Below are positions 7,840 through 17,500 of a stretch of 64,000 nt of DNA, one piece after another. The stretch covers positions 25,110 through 89,109 of the forward strand of contig JAAFHV010000009.1 in NCBI GenBank assembly GCA_013297655.1. Reading direction: 5' to 3'. The position numbers and the translations under genes are program-made. The notes under the pieces were generated by a model. That model had not been told where the DNA came from and ran no database searches. It saw nothing but the letters and a program-made list of their open reading frames with translations. This DNA comes from Myxococcales bacterium (GTDB lineage: Bacteria > Myxococcota_A > Polyangia > Polyangiales > Polyangiaceae). Position 1 is the stretch's first letter; each line of letters opens with the position of its first letter.

Positions 7840-8399
7840 CGACGAGGGAGACGAAGACGACCAGCGAGAGCAGGCTCTTTGCGGTATCGCGCCGAGCGTA
7901 CGAAGTTGCCCGCGCGCGCGCGTCGGCTCTGCGGGGCATCCTCATCGGCGCGTCGCTCGGCGCGCTGTCCGCGTGTTGCCATCCTTGGTCGGCGCTGATG
8001 TTCTTGCCTGGAGCGATCGTGGTCATCGCGCTCGCCGAGTGGCGCGGTCGCGACTGGAGCGCGGGGGTACGGGTCGGCACGGGGGCTGGGCTCGCGCTGT
8101 GGCTCGTGCCTCTCGGCTGTTTGCGCCCGTGCTGCGCGGTGCTGCCCGTGTCGGCCACGAGCTGCGTGGTCGTCGGTGTGGGTCTTGGGTTGTTCCTCGG
8201 AGGCATCGCGCCACGTGGTGAGCGCGGGCGCCTTCGTTCGACGGCCGCGACCGTGCTCGGGGGCTTCCTCACCGCGAGCTTTCGCTGCGTGTCGCTTGCG
8301 CCCCTCGAGGTCGTCGCGCTGGTGGCAGGGGTGGTGGCGGGCGCGGGAGTCTTCTTGGCGGTCAAGTGGGTCGTAGACCGGACGTGCGGACGCCGCTGA
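7836..8399 (+). CDS. Cys-rich polytopic membrane protein, candidate metal-sensing anti-sigma factor
   Basis: 187 residues, coupled to the sigma factor by an ATGA overlap. A basic N-terminal ~35 residues (MTTRETKTTSESRLFAVSRRA...) is followed by about five or six membrane segments. Cysteines cluster at membrane edges: SACCHPWS (about residue 47), GCLRPCCAVLP and TSCVV (about 92-110), SFRCVS (about 148) and RTCGRR at the C-terminus. I do not recognise a named family. The position is that of an anti-sigma factor, and the paired cysteines could bind Cu(I) from the membrane or periplasm; both points are inference. A longer in-frame extension to 7149 would overlap the whole sigma gene and is rejected. 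Confidence 0.65.
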   Translation: MTTRETKTTSESRLFAVSRRAYEVARARASALRGILIGASLGALSACCHPWSALMFLPGAIVVIALAEWRGRDWSAGVRVGTGAGLALWLVPLGCLRPCCAVLPVSATSCVVVGVGLGLFLGGIAPRGERGRLRSTAATVLGGFLTASFRCVSLAPLEVVALVAGVVAGAGVFLAVKWVVDRTCGRR

Positions 8400-8876
8400 A
8401 CACGGGCTCGTAGGGCACCCTCCCCCGCGATGCGTTCCTGGTCCGGTCCGCCGCCACGACATGAGAGGAAGGGCTCACGGAGGTCGATGGCTGGCGGAGA
8501 GCGACCCTGGCTGGCATCGCGGCCGGGTTCGGTGTGAGCCAAGCCGCCGGCCATGGCTTCGGGAATTTGCAATTTGCCATGAATCGTTCGCATCGTGCGC
8601 ACGCGCCCAGCGCACTTCTGGCGACCAAGCGGCGCCACGCATCAATCTGAAGCGGGGTGTTTCCATTCGAATGAGCTCGCCGGCCCACGAACGCGGCTCG
8701 AACCCGTCGCCGCGAGGCAGCCATCACGGCGGTTCGCGAGGTGTCGAGACACACGAAAGCCGATCCCCCGAGGCCGTCCTCGAGCGGGCGCCGGGAAGAG
8801 ACTTGAATCGAGCAAGAATCGCCGAGCGGATCACTTCGTGCAATGCCACCCATCCGGGCCACAAGCGAGGAGTCGA
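8400..8876. other. Intergenic stretch without a recognised gene
   Basis: About 480 bases between the sigma operon and the second chaperone. Short open frames exist on both strands but none has family-like character, a good ribosome site or consistent third-position GC. No promoter of the P1-P4 type was found here. A tRNA-like T-arm string near 8695 does not pair properly. It may be decayed coding DNA. Confidence 0.4.
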
Positions 8877-9131
8877 ATGCAAACTGAGCGCATCAAGGTC
8901 ACCGGCATGACGTGCGGAGGCTGCACCACCAAAGTCACGCGCTCCCTCGAGGCGATTGACGGGGTGGGCGACGTGGAGGTCTCGTTGTCTGCTGGTGAAG
9001 CGACGGTTCAATACGACGAGAGAACGACGACCCCCGCTCGACTGAAGGCGGCAGTGATCGGCGCGGGATACGGCGCCGACGTCGACGACGAAGCCGATCG
9101 TCCGCCGCCCAAGCGTGGCTGCTGCGGCTGA
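8877..9131 (+). CDS. HMA-domain metal chaperone with Cys-rich tail
   Basis: 84 residues from ATG 8877 (GAGGAG just upstream). One heavy-metal-associated domain: IKVTGMTCGGCTTKVTRSLEAIDGVGDVEVSLSAGEATVQYDE...LKAAVIGAGYGADV; metal ligands are in MTCGGC (Cys11 and Cys14). The end PPPKRGCCG adds two adjacent cysteines that could form an extra metal site. It precedes a small membrane protein and the second copper ATPase in an apparent operon, so it probably feeds Cu(I) to that ATPase, which lacks its own HMA domains. Confidence 0.85.
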   Translation: MQTERIKVTGMTCGGCTTKVTRSLEAIDGVGDVEVSLSAGEATVQYDERTTTPARLKAAVIGAGYGADVDDEADRPPPKRGCCG

Positions 9132-9178
9132 TCGCCAGTGAATTGCGTTGTCTGCCATGAGCGAAAGCGAGGACTTCG

Positions 9179-9436
9179 ATGATGACGTCATGGTGGTTGA
9201 TCGTGCTGATGTTCCTCTTGCTGGTGCTACCGATTGGCTACGGCTGGGGCTACCGCGGATGGGGGGTGCCATACCCGACGTTTATCCAGCGACGCCGCGG
9301 GAAGCAGGGAGCCGCAGCCGTCACCGGTGGCTCACCAGACCTCGATCACCAATCTTGGGGTTGGCGCGGTGACTTCGTTTGGGGCGTGCTCCTCGTGGGG
9401 TTGCTCTGGGCCTGCAGCTCGCTTTGGTGGCGCTGA
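9179..9436 (+). CDS. Small two-helix membrane protein of the copper operon
   Basis: 85 residues (ATG 9179, or ATG 9182; GAGGA at 9169-9173). It has an N-terminal hydrophobic helix (MMTSWWLIVLMFLLLVLPIGYGWGYRGW), a polar loop, and a second Trp-rich helix (DFVWGVLLVGLLWACSSLWW). The TGA is immediately followed by the ATG of the ATPase gene (9437), so translation is coupled. No family is recognised; small membrane proteins next to P-type ATPases sometimes act as subunits, but that is only a suggestion here. Confidence 0.65.
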   Translation: MMTSWWLIVLMFLLLVLPIGYGWGYRGWGVPYPTFIQRRRGKQGAAAVTGGSPDLDHQSWGWRGDFVWGVLLVGLLWACSSLWWR

Positions 9437-11791
9437 ATGGAGACGAACGCTCCCGCGATCAAGCGCGACCAGCATCCGAGCAAGCCTTCGGTCGCGAAAC
9501 TTGGTGCCGAGGATACCGCGAGAGACACGTCGACTGATGGCGGTGCGCGCGCGGCCGACGAAGCTTCGTCCGACTACATTTGCCCGATGCATCCCGACGT
9601 GCACGGCGAGAAGCACGGAGCGTGTCCAAAGTGCGGGATGGCCCTCGAGGCCGCCGCGACGAATCCGTTGCCGGCAAGGACCGAGTACGTCTGTCCCATG
9701 CACGGGCAGATCGTTCGCGACGCTCCCGGAGCTTGCCCGATTTGCGGCATGGCACTCGAGCCCCGCACCGTTACCGCGGAGGAGACTCCGAACACCGAGC
9801 TCAGCGACATGCGGCGTCGGTTCTTCGTCTCGGTCGGGCCGGCGAGCGCCGTGTTCCTGATGGGAATGTCCGAGCTGCTACCCGGCATGCCGCTCCATCG
9901 AACCCTTGGCGCGCGGCCCGTCGCGTGGATCGAGTTTTGTCTCGCCACTCCCGTCGTGCTTTGGGGAGCGTGGCCGTTCTTCGTGCGGGCGTGTCGGTCG
10001 GTCCTCAACCGGAGCTTGAACATGTTCACGCTCTTCGGTCTGGGCATCGGCGTGGCGTACGGCTACAGCGTAGTCGCGCTGCTCGTCCCCTCGATCTTCC
10101 CGCCCTCGTTCAGGGGCGAGGCCGGCGTCGTGGCCGTCTATTTCGAAGCCGCGGCGGTCATCGTCGCGCTCGTGCTCTTGGGCCAAGTTCTGGAGCTCGG
10201 AGCGCGAAGCGAGACGAACGCCGCGATCCGCGCTCTGTTGCATCTCGCGCCGAAGACAGCTCGACGCATCGGTCCCGACGGCGTGGAACAGGACGTGTCG
10301 CTCGATGCCGTAGCCGTCGGAGACCGACTTCGTGTGCGCCCCGGCGAGAAGGTCCCGACCGACGGCGTCGTGATGGAGGGCTCGAGCTCCGTCGACGAGT
10401 CGATGGTCACTGGCGAATCGATCCCTGTCGAGAAGAAGGAAGGGGCCGCGCTCATCGGCGCGACCCTCAACGGCACTGGCTCGATGGTGATGCGCGCCGA
10501 GCGCGTCGGCTCCGGCACTCTCCTCGCGCAGATCGTTCGAATGGTCGGCGAGGCGCAGCGAAGTCGGGCCCCCATTCAGAGGCTCGCCGATGTCGTCGCG
10601 GGATATTTCGTCCCCGCGGTCGTGGTCGTCGCCATTGTCACGTTCGTGGTGTGGAGCGTCTTCGGACCCCAACCGAGAATGGCGCACGGAATCGTCAACG
10701 CGGTCGCCGTGTTGATTATCGCGTGCCCGTGCGCGCTCGGTCTGGCGACGCCGATGTCAATCATGGTGGCGACGGGAAAGGGAGCCGCCTTCGGCGTCCT
10801 GTTCAAGAACGCCGAGGCCATCGAAGTGATGCGGAAGGTGGACACGCTCGTCGTCGACAAGACGGGCACTCTCACGGAGGGAAAGCCCAAGGTCGTCGCC
10901 GTCGAGAGCGCGGATGGCGACGAGGGTGCCTTGGTCAAATTTGCGGCCAGCCTCGAGCAAGGAAGCGAGCATCCTCTCGCCGCGGCGATCGTGGACGCCG
11001 CGAAGACGCGTGGAATCGGACTCGTGAGCGTCGCCGAGTTTACCTCGAAGACGGGGAAGGGCGTCACCGGGACGATCGAGGGTAGGCGGGTCGCCCTCGG
11101 CAACGCCAAGCTCATGGAGGAGTTGAACGTAGCGGCGGGTGAGTTTGGCCCGAAGGCCGAATCGATGCGCGCGGACGGCCAAACGGTCATGTTCGTGGCG
11201 GTCGACGGCGACATCGCCGGCATCATCGGAGTGGCCGATCCGATCAAGGAGACCACCGCAGAGGCGCTCCGCGACCTGCACGAAGAGGGCGTTCGCGTGG
11301 TGATGCTCACGGGCGACGCCCAGACCACCGCGGCTGCCGTCGCCAAGAGGCTCGGTATCGACGAGCTCGTCGCGGAGGTGCTCCCCGAGCAGAAGTCAGA
11401 GACCATCCAGCGTCTGCAAGCCGAAGGGCGCGTCGTCGCGATGGCCGGAGACGGCGTCAACGACGCTCCCGCGCTCGCTCGGGCGCAGGTCGGGATCGCG
11501 ATGGGGACCGGGACGGACGTAGCGATGAAGAGCGCCGGAGTCACGCTCGTCAAGGGCGACCTGAAAGGAATTGCGCGCGCGCGACGGCTCAGTCGCGCGA
11601 CCATCCGCAACATCAAACAGGGTCTCTTCTTTGCGTTCGTCTACAACGTCCTAGGCGTGCCGATCGCGGCCGGCGTGCTCTACCCGGCGTTCGGTCTTCT
11701 TCTGAGCCCCATGCTCGCCGCGGCGGCGATGAGTCTGAGCTCGGTATCGGTCATCGCAAACGCGCTGCGCCTGCGTCGCATGAAGCTGTAG
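9437..11791 (+). CDS. Copper-translocating P1B-type ATPase with two N-terminal HMBDs
   Basis: 784 residues. Instead of HMA domains it begins with two heavy-metal-binding modules: YICPMHPDV...[11 protein letters not shown] (Cys49-Met69) and YVCPMHGQI...[11 protein letters not shown] (Cys86-Met106). Then follow the membrane bundle, the TGES motif, the CPC ion site ([24 protein letters not shown]), [12 protein letters not shown], the HP motif ([10 protein letters not shown]), TGD and [14 protein letters not shown]. This architecture is common in bacterial copper exporters. It is coupled to the small membrane protein upstream. It is distinct from copA at 999 in its N-terminus and in its CPC-region sequence. 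Confidence 0.9.
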   Translation: METNAPAIKRDQHPSKPSVAKLGAEDTARDTSTDGGARAADEASSDYICPMHPDVHGEKHGACPKCGMALEAAATNPLPARTEYVCPMHGQIVRDAPGACPICGMALEPRTVTAEETPNTELSDMRRRFFVSVGPASAVFLMGMSELLPGMPLHRTLGARPVAWIEFCLATPVVLWGAWPFFVRACRSVLNRSLNMFTLFGLGIGVAYGYSVVALLVPSIFPPSFRGEAGVVAVYFEAAAVIVALVLLGQVLELGARSETNAAIRALLHLAPKTARRIGPDGVEQDVSLDAVAVGDRLRVRPGEKVPTDGVVMEGSSSVDESMVTGESIPVEKKEGAALIGATLNGTGSMVMRAERVGSGTLLAQIVRMVGEAQRSRAPIQRLADVVAGYFVPAVVVVAIVTFVVWSVFGPQPRMAHGIVNAVAVLIIACPCALGLATPMSIMVATGKGAAFGVLFKNAEAIEVMRKVDTLVVDKTGTLTEGKPKVVAVESADGDEGALVKFAASLEQGSEHPLAAAIVDAAKTRGIGLVSVAEFTSKTGKGVTGTIEGRRVALGNAKLMEELNVAAGEFGPKAESMRADGQTVMFVAVDGDIAGIIGVADPIKETTAEALRDLHEEGVRVVMLTGDAQTTAAAVAKRLGIDELVAEVLPEQKSETIQRLQAEGRVVAMAGDGVNDAPALARAQVGIAMGTGTDVAMKSAGVTLVKGDLKGIARARRLSRATIRNIKQGLFFAFVYNVLGVPIAAGVLYPAFGLLLSPMLAAAAMSLSSVSVIANALRLRRMKL

Positions 11792-11861
11792 GAGGCTCGG
11801 GAGGCTTCGGCGTGGTGAGCTTCTAGATGAGAGAGACCACAGGCGATTCCCGAACCGCCCC

Positions 11862-11879
11862 GTGACGTCGCGACGTCAC
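11862..11879. repeat. Perfect 18-bp palindrome downstream of the copper ATPase
   Basis: GTGACGTCGCGACGTCAC is exactly self-complementary and lies 70 bases after the ATPase stop and about 100 bases beyond the 3' end of the reverse-strand methyltransferase gene. There is no loop and no T-run, so it looks more like a dimeric-protein binding site than a terminator. Function unknown. Confidence 0.45.
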
Positions 11880-11977
11880 CACCCACTCCGCGTCGGCCGT
11901 GTCGCGCAGAGCTCAGGTCGCCGAGGCACCAACGGGGCGGCGGGGCTCATGCCCTGGCCTCTCGTGGGAGCTGCTCC

Positions 11978-12649
11978 TCACGAGGGCGTCCGCATTGTGG
12001 CCACCCCCAGTTGCAGCGGCGTGCCGAGGAACCCGCTCCGCCGCTCGCGTCCGAGATCGAAGCCTGCCCCGCGGATGGCGCCGACAATGCACCGGTCGAT
12101 GTGACAGCCGCCCGCGAGGCGGCACCAGACCGGCGCGAGGACATCCTGGAAGCGGCCGCGCCAGTCCTCGTAGCGCACGTGCTCCAGGTACCGGAGCTCA
12201 CCGCGCGGCGCGAGCACGCGGCGCACCTCGGCGAGCACCGCCGCGACGTCGTCGACGGAGCAGAGCACCATCGTCGAGATCACCGCGTCGAAGGTTCCGT
12301 CGGCGAACGGCAGGTTCTCCGCGGAGCACGCATGGAGCTCGACAGGTACGCGGCTTCGGCCGAGGTGGGCGTGCGCGCGCGCCAGCATGTGCGGCTCGGG
12401 GTCCGTCGCGACGACGGCACACCCTGGCGGATAGTGAGCGAAGTTCGCGCCCGTTCCCACACCGATCTCCAGGACGCGGCCGTGGAGATCGGTGAGTAGC
12501 TCGCCCCGGAGACGGCGGAGGACGAAGTGCTCCGCGGCCGCGTTGAATGGATCGTAGATCGCCGAGAAGATGGGATGGGAGCGGTGGTCAGGAGCAACGA
12601 GGGATGCTTGATCGCGCGCGCGACCGCCGTGGAGCGTGGATCGAGGCAT
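11978..12649 (-). CDS. Class I SAM-dependent methyltransferase
   Basis: 223 residues. Motif I is LEIGVGTGANFAHYP (about 59-73), followed by VVATDPEPHMLARA (acidic residue of motif II), AENLPFADGTFDAVISTMVLCSVDD (motif IV region) and VLAPRGELRYLEHVRYEDWRGRFQDVLAPVWCRLAGGCHIDR. The pattern is that of UbiE/Methyltransf_11 small-molecule methylases, and the tail with GCH-R is typical of a subgroup of uncharacterised enzymes. The gene is convergent with the ATPase; the ~190 bases between them hold an 18-bp palindrome. Substrate unknown. Confidence 0.85.
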   Translation of the reverse strand: MPRSTLHGGRARDQASLVAPDHRSHPIFSAIYDPFNAAAEHFVLRRLRGELLTDLHGRVLEIGVGTGANFAHYPPGCAVVATDPEPHMLARAHAHLGRSRVPVELHACSAENLPFADGTFDAVISTMVLCSVDDVAAVLAEVRRVLAPRGELRYLEHVRYEDWRGRFQDVLAPVWCRLAGGCHIDRCIVGAIRGAGFDLGRERRSGFLGTPLQLGVATMRTPS

Positions 12650-12739
12650 ACACGAAGGCGAATGCAGGCTGCATGCCGGCCCCGAATCGAATGCTCATCC
12701 TCCTCGTTCGGACAGCGGAGTTGCCCCTTGTACGAAGGC

Positions 12740-12976
12740 TCATGCGGTTCGTCTTGGTCGGACGCTCCGGACCAACGGCGCCTTCCCCAACGCGCCTTTG
12801 GGGATCGCATCGACGTGCTCTACCGCGACGTGGCGAGCCGTCCCGCCGGCCGCGGTCAGGGCGCTTTGCATCGCCTGAACGAGGGAAGCGTCGTCGCTCT
12901 CGGGCGTTCCTTCGCGCAAGATCCGGACGTCCCCTTCGGTATGGATGACTTGCCACGCGCGCGCAGGAATCCCCTC
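12740..12976 (-). pseudogene. C-terminal remnant of a PaaK/F390-synthetase-like adenylate-forming enzyme
   Basis: On the reverse strand the frame ending at TGA 12742-12740 reads PREGIPARAWQVIHTEGD, then VRILREGTPESDDASLVQAM and, further on, HVAVEHVDAIPKGALGKAPLV. This matches the extreme C-terminal subdomain of phenylacetate-CoA-ligase / coenzyme-F390-synthetase-like enzymes, where the ALGKAP lysine region ends the protein. Only ~75 residues exist and the rest of the enzyme is missing upstream, where a CusA fragment is found instead. Clearly a remnant. Confidence 0.5.
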
Positions 12977-13013
12977 ACGCGGTGGCGATGGCGCCGCTCT
13001 TTCGACATGTCTT

Positions 13014-13202
13014 TCACTCCGGTTCGGCGAGGACCAGCGTCGCCTGGCGCTTTGCCTCGTGGCTCGACCCGAAGCTTCGCCAGACGACGTACACGGACGG
13101 AATCGCGAGCAGCGTGAGGATCGTCAGCGAGACGAGGCCTCCCCACACGGGCGCGGCGATGCGCTTGGGGACATCGGAGCCGCCGGCCGCCGGGCCAAGA
13201 CC
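13014..13202 (-). pseudogene. C-terminal remnant of a CusA/CzcA-type RND permease
   Basis: The reverse-strand frame ending near 13014 contains GGSDVPKRIAAPVWGGLV followed by SLTILTLLAIPSVYVVWRSF. The complete CusA at 14541 has GADVSARIAAPLVGGLVSCLLLTLFVLPAAYTVWRRW at its C-terminus, so this is the last transmembrane segment of a second, different RND pump. The upstream ~1000 residues are absent. Just upstream, in another frame (about 13252-13344), is a lone signal-peptide-like start (RQLALMAALVVFAVPLPITP), a third piece of debris. Confidence 0.6.
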
Positions 13203-13819
13203 GGCAGCCCTGATTGCGAGCGCATTCCTCGGCGTCCTCGGCTCGGCGGAGCGCGCGCGGCGTGATGGGGAGCGGGACCGCAAAAACCACGAGAGCAGCC
13301 ATGAGCGCCAGTTGCCGCATAAGAGGACCCCTAGCAATCGACACGCCGTCAAGCAGACGGTTTCACGTCAACGCTTAGGGGTTTCCTGGAGCGAAGATTC
13401 TGCACGTTCGCGCCAACCCGGCGCCTGCCGAAGGTTGCGCGAGGCACGTTCCGACAGTGGATGAGCTGGTGTTGCTTCGAGGCCCACGTGGTGTGCTCCG
13501 GGCGGGTCGACCGTCGCGCGCGGTCCCTCCGGGCACCGACGCGGATGCGACAGCCGTGGCGCTTCCACACGCGAGTGGCAGGCTGCTTGCAGCAGTCGAG
13601 GCTGAGGCCGACCACGGCTGGGGACGGACCACCGAGCGGCGTTGGCCAGAAGTCCGCGCGCGCAAACCGGTGATTCGTCCCGCGAGGTGCAAAGCAACTT
13701 CGTTTGGCGCGCGAGGAGCGAGGAAACATGGAAGCGATTTCGCGTACTCGTGGTCACTCGAGCTCGCTCGGGGTCAGTTTGGGGTTCTTGGGCTGAGGCC
13801 GCCGTTGCTGCCGGAGGAC

Positions 13820-14134
13820 ATGCGGTTCATCGGTCTCTCGAACGAGGCCCCGCAAGCGCTCCTTCATTGGCTCTCGATCGTCTTCCGAACCTGGGGAGGC
13901 TTCATGGTCGGCCTCGGGCTTTGTTTGTTCGGCATCGCGGGCTCTTTCTTCACGCGTCGTGACGCATGGCTCAGGCTCGGGGTTGGCGTCGGCCTCCTCT
14001 TCGCCTTCGGCTCCTTCCTCGCGAGCAATATCCAGCTCCACTCGGACTTCCTATGGTTCATCGCGTTGCTCTTCGTGTTCGCGCTCGTCGTGGCGGTCCT
14101 CTTGGCGTTCCGCCCGGTCGAAGCGGGAACGTGA
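13820..14134 (+). CDS. Hypothetical membrane protein, possibly N-terminally truncated
   Basis: The recognisable part is ~104 residues with three hydrophobic segments (WGGFMVGLGLCLFGIAGSFF, LRLGVGVGLLFAFGSFLASNI, LWFIALLFVFALVVAVLLAF). The open frame extends upstream through GVLGLRPPLLPEDMRFIGLS, which reads like a normal continuation of such small membrane proteins, but no start codon with a ribosome site is found before ATG 13820, and GGAGGA lies too close to that ATG. The true 5' end may have been lost, in keeping with the debris upstream. Function unknown. Confidence 0.5.
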   Translation: MRFIGLSNEAPQALLHWLSIVFRTWGGFMVGLGLCLFGIAGSFFTRRDAWLRLGVGVGLLFAFGSFLASNIQLHSDFLWFIALLFVFALVVAVLLAFRPVEAGT

Positions 14135-14540
14135 GCAGTCTCGACCTCTCCGCGCGCCGCACGGGACCTTCCTCCGCGGTTATCGCGGGCCGGTTGGTGT
14201 CGTGAAGTGCATGGCGCGTGCCGCGGCCGCACGCGGCGCACGAGGGCCGTCATCGCGTCCGAGCGCGCGGAGCCGGAGCGGCGGCGATTCGCAGGTTGCG
14301 AGCGTTTGGCACGACGAGAACCATTCGTGCCAACCGGACGAGCGGAGCTCGTAGGGAGGCATGGACCGTGGGGAGGGAGGTCCGCAGGACCGAGCGACGC
14401 CACGAATCAGCCGCGATGGACCTGCCGCGCCTCGACGATCCTGAGCTCGCGCCGCTGCTCGAGGTCGTCTCCGTCGAGAGCTCGCGGTCGACCCGCTCTC
14501 GGTCACGGCAAGGGCGTTCGCGCCGATGGACCTGCTCCGA
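14135..14540. other. Intergenic stretch with one perfect inverted repeat
   Basis: Nothing convincing is encoded in these ~400 bases. The notable element is a perfect inverted repeat at 14306-14333: TTGGCACGA, a 10-base loop, TCGTGCCAA. It lies downstream of cusA (reverse strand) and of the membrane protein (forward strand), so it could serve as a bidirectional transcript end, though no T-run follows. Confidence 0.4.
14306..14333. repeat. Perfect 9-bp inverted repeat
   Basis: Arms TTGGCACGA (14306-14314) and TCGTGCCAA (14325-14333) flank a 10-base loop. No T-tract follows on either strand. It may be a hairpin at the convergent ends of the flanking genes or a regulator site. Confidence 0.35.
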
Positions 14541-17500
14541 TCACCGCGGCACGGGCGCCTGTGGCTGCCCTCGCCGCACCTGCCAACGCCGCCAGACCGT
14601 GTACGCGGCGGGCAGAACGAACAGCGTGAGGAGCAAACACGAAACCAAGCCGCCCACGAGGGGAGCGGCGATACGCGCGGAGACGTCGGCCCCTGGGCCC
14701 GACTCCCAAAGGAGGGGCAAGAGGCCCAGAACCGTGCTCGCGACCGACATGACGATGGGTCTCACACGCGACGAAGCTCCGTCGATGATGGCCTCGTTCA
14801 CGTCATTCAGCTCCGACGAGGGCTTGACCTCCTCGCTCCGCGATATGGCCTGATCGAGGAACTCGACCATGAGAATCCCGGTCTCCGTCGCAGTGCCGAC
14901 GACGGCGATGAGCCCCACCCACACGGCCGTCGAGAGGTTGTAGTGCTTTAGGTAGAGCAGCCACACGCTTCCGGTCAACGCGAAGGGAAGAGTCGTGAGG
15001 ACCAGTCCGGTCTGGGCCCAGCCCCGCATCGCTCTACGAAGGAGAAAGATGACCAAAAGAAGGGTCAGAGGCACCACCCAGGTCATGCGCGCCTGCATAT
15101 CCTCCATGAGCTCGTACTGGCCCGTCCACTGGAGCCGATAACCAGGAGGCAGCGATAGGTCGCGCGCGACGAGCTGCTTGGCGTCGTTCACCCAGCCCCC
15201 GAGATCACGTTGGGAAGCGTCGATGTCCGCGAACACGTAGCCAACGAGGACGCCGTCCTCGTCCTTGATCATGGGCGGACCGGTGACGACCCGCACGTTC
15301 GCGATCGCGCCGAGTGGCACCGTGCCCCCGGACGGCCGCCAGCGGTCACTCGGGTCGGGAGCGAAAGCGGAGGGGCCGCCCATTCCAGGGGTCGGGCTCG
15401 CTGCGCCGCTGGAAGCCATCTGCGGTCGCGAGCGCCCTGCGCCCCCATTTCCCATGCCCCCGCCCATCGCGCCCCCGCCAACGCGGGGCGGCCCACCTTG
15501 CATACCGCTCGCCTGCGGGGAGGACCCGGCCCCCGAGCCCCCGAGCTCGACCTCACTGACGGGCTCCGAAACGGATACCGGGACGAGAATGCGGCGCAGC
15601 GACTCGGTGTCGGCTCGGTAATCCGAGGCGTATCGTAGGTTGATTGAAAACCGCGAGCGCCCTGCGATCACGGTAGAAACCTGCATGCCACCGACCGCCG
15701 CTTCGACGACGTCGTGGACGTCACGCACCGAGAGGCCGTAGCGCGCAATGGCTTCTCGATCCGGGACGACGTCGATGTACTCGCGCCCCGTCTGGCGTTC
15801 CGCAAAGGTGCTGCGTGTTCCGGGAACCGCGCGCAGCATGCCTTCCAGGGCGACGGAAATTCGCTCGATTTCGCCGAGATCACTCCCGAAAACCTTGATA
15901 CCGACTGGGGTCCGCACTCCCGTCGTCAGCATGTCGATGCGCGTACGAATCGGAGGCGCGATGGCCATCTGAAAGCCGGGCATTCGCAGCGCCGCATCCA
16001 TGTCACGGGTGAGCTCCTCGATGGTGCGCGGCCGCTCCTCCCTCCAGATCCAACGGAGCGGCACTTTGAGCCACTCCGGTCCCCCGCTGTACCAACGCGC
16101 CGTGAATCGCTTCGGCCACGCGTCCGCGGGACGCAAGGCGACGACGCTTTCGATCATGTCGAGCTGCGCAGGGTCGGTCGCGGTCTCCGCTCGACCGGCC
16201 TTGCCGTGCACGGACTCCACTTCAGGGAAGCTCTTGATGATTTGGTGCTGGGCGGTGAGCGCTCGGCGGGCCTCCTCGATCGAGATTCCGGGGAAGGTCG
16301 TCGGCATCACGAGGAGGCTGCCTTCGTCGAGGGGCGGCATGAACTCGGAGCCGAGCCGCATACCGATGGGCACCGTCGCGACGAGCAACGCAGCGGCGGC
16401 GGCGAGCACGAGCCATCGCCCCCGCACCGCGTAGCGAAGGAGCGGTCGATACACGCGCGCAAGGAGGCGGCTCACCGGGTTCTGTTCCTCCCTCCGAAAC
16501 TTGCCTCGCATCACCAAGAGCATGAGCGGCGGGACCAGCGTCACGGAGAGCAGCGCCGCCGCGAACGTGGCGAACGTGTGCGTGAGCACGAGCGGGCGAA
16601 ACAGGCGGCCGGCTTGGCCAGTCAAGCTGAGGAGCGGAATGAAGCTGACGGTGACGATGAGGAGAGAGAAGAACGTCGGCCGTCCCACTTCCTTCATCGC
16701 GTCGAGGATGATGCGACGTCTGTCTGGGCCGGGCTCTGCGAGGGAGAGTTTCCGCGCGGCATTTTCGACGAAGGTCGTAGAGGCGTCCTCGAGCTCCCCT
16801 ACCGCGATCGCGATCCCGGCGAGGGACATGATGTTGATCGTCATCCCGAGGTGAAACGCGGGAATGAAGGTCATGAGGACGGCGAGGGGGATCACGATGA
16901 TGGCGACGATGGCGGATCGAAAGCTGAACAGGAAGACGAGACAAACGAGCGTCACGATGACGCCTTCCTGAATCAGCGTGCTCGTCAGCGTCGCGACCGA
17001 GCCACGAATCAGCTCGGACCGATCGTAGGTCGGAACGATGCGAACCCCGTCGGGCAAGCTCAGCCGTGCGATCTCGGCCTTGATCGCGTCGTTGACTTCG
17101 AGGGCGTTCGAGCCGATGCGCATCACCACGATCCCGCCAGCGACCTCACCGCGGCCATTCCAGTCCGCGGCGCCGCGGCGGATGTCGGGACCGAACTGCA
17201 CACGCGCTACGTCGCGTAATCGAATAGGCGTGCCCCCCGCGCCCACGCTCACGACGCTCGCCTCGAGGTCGGCGAGCGACTTGACGTAGCCGCGGCCACG
17301 CAAAACGTATTCGCGCCCAGAGAGCTCGAGCACGCGCGCGCCGACCTCGGAGTTCGCGTCTCGCGCGGCGCGCGTCACGTCGGCGAGCGAGAGCCCGTAC
17401 GCAGCGAGGCGATTCGGGTCGAGGACAATCTGATACTGACGCTCGAAGCCACCGAACGACGCGACCTCCGAAACGCCAGAGACCGCCTGGAGGGTTGGAC

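Noticed and set aside
8680..8760. tRNA-like T-arm string on the reverse strand
   Set aside because: The five-base T-stem does not pair and no acceptor or anticodon arm can be drawn.
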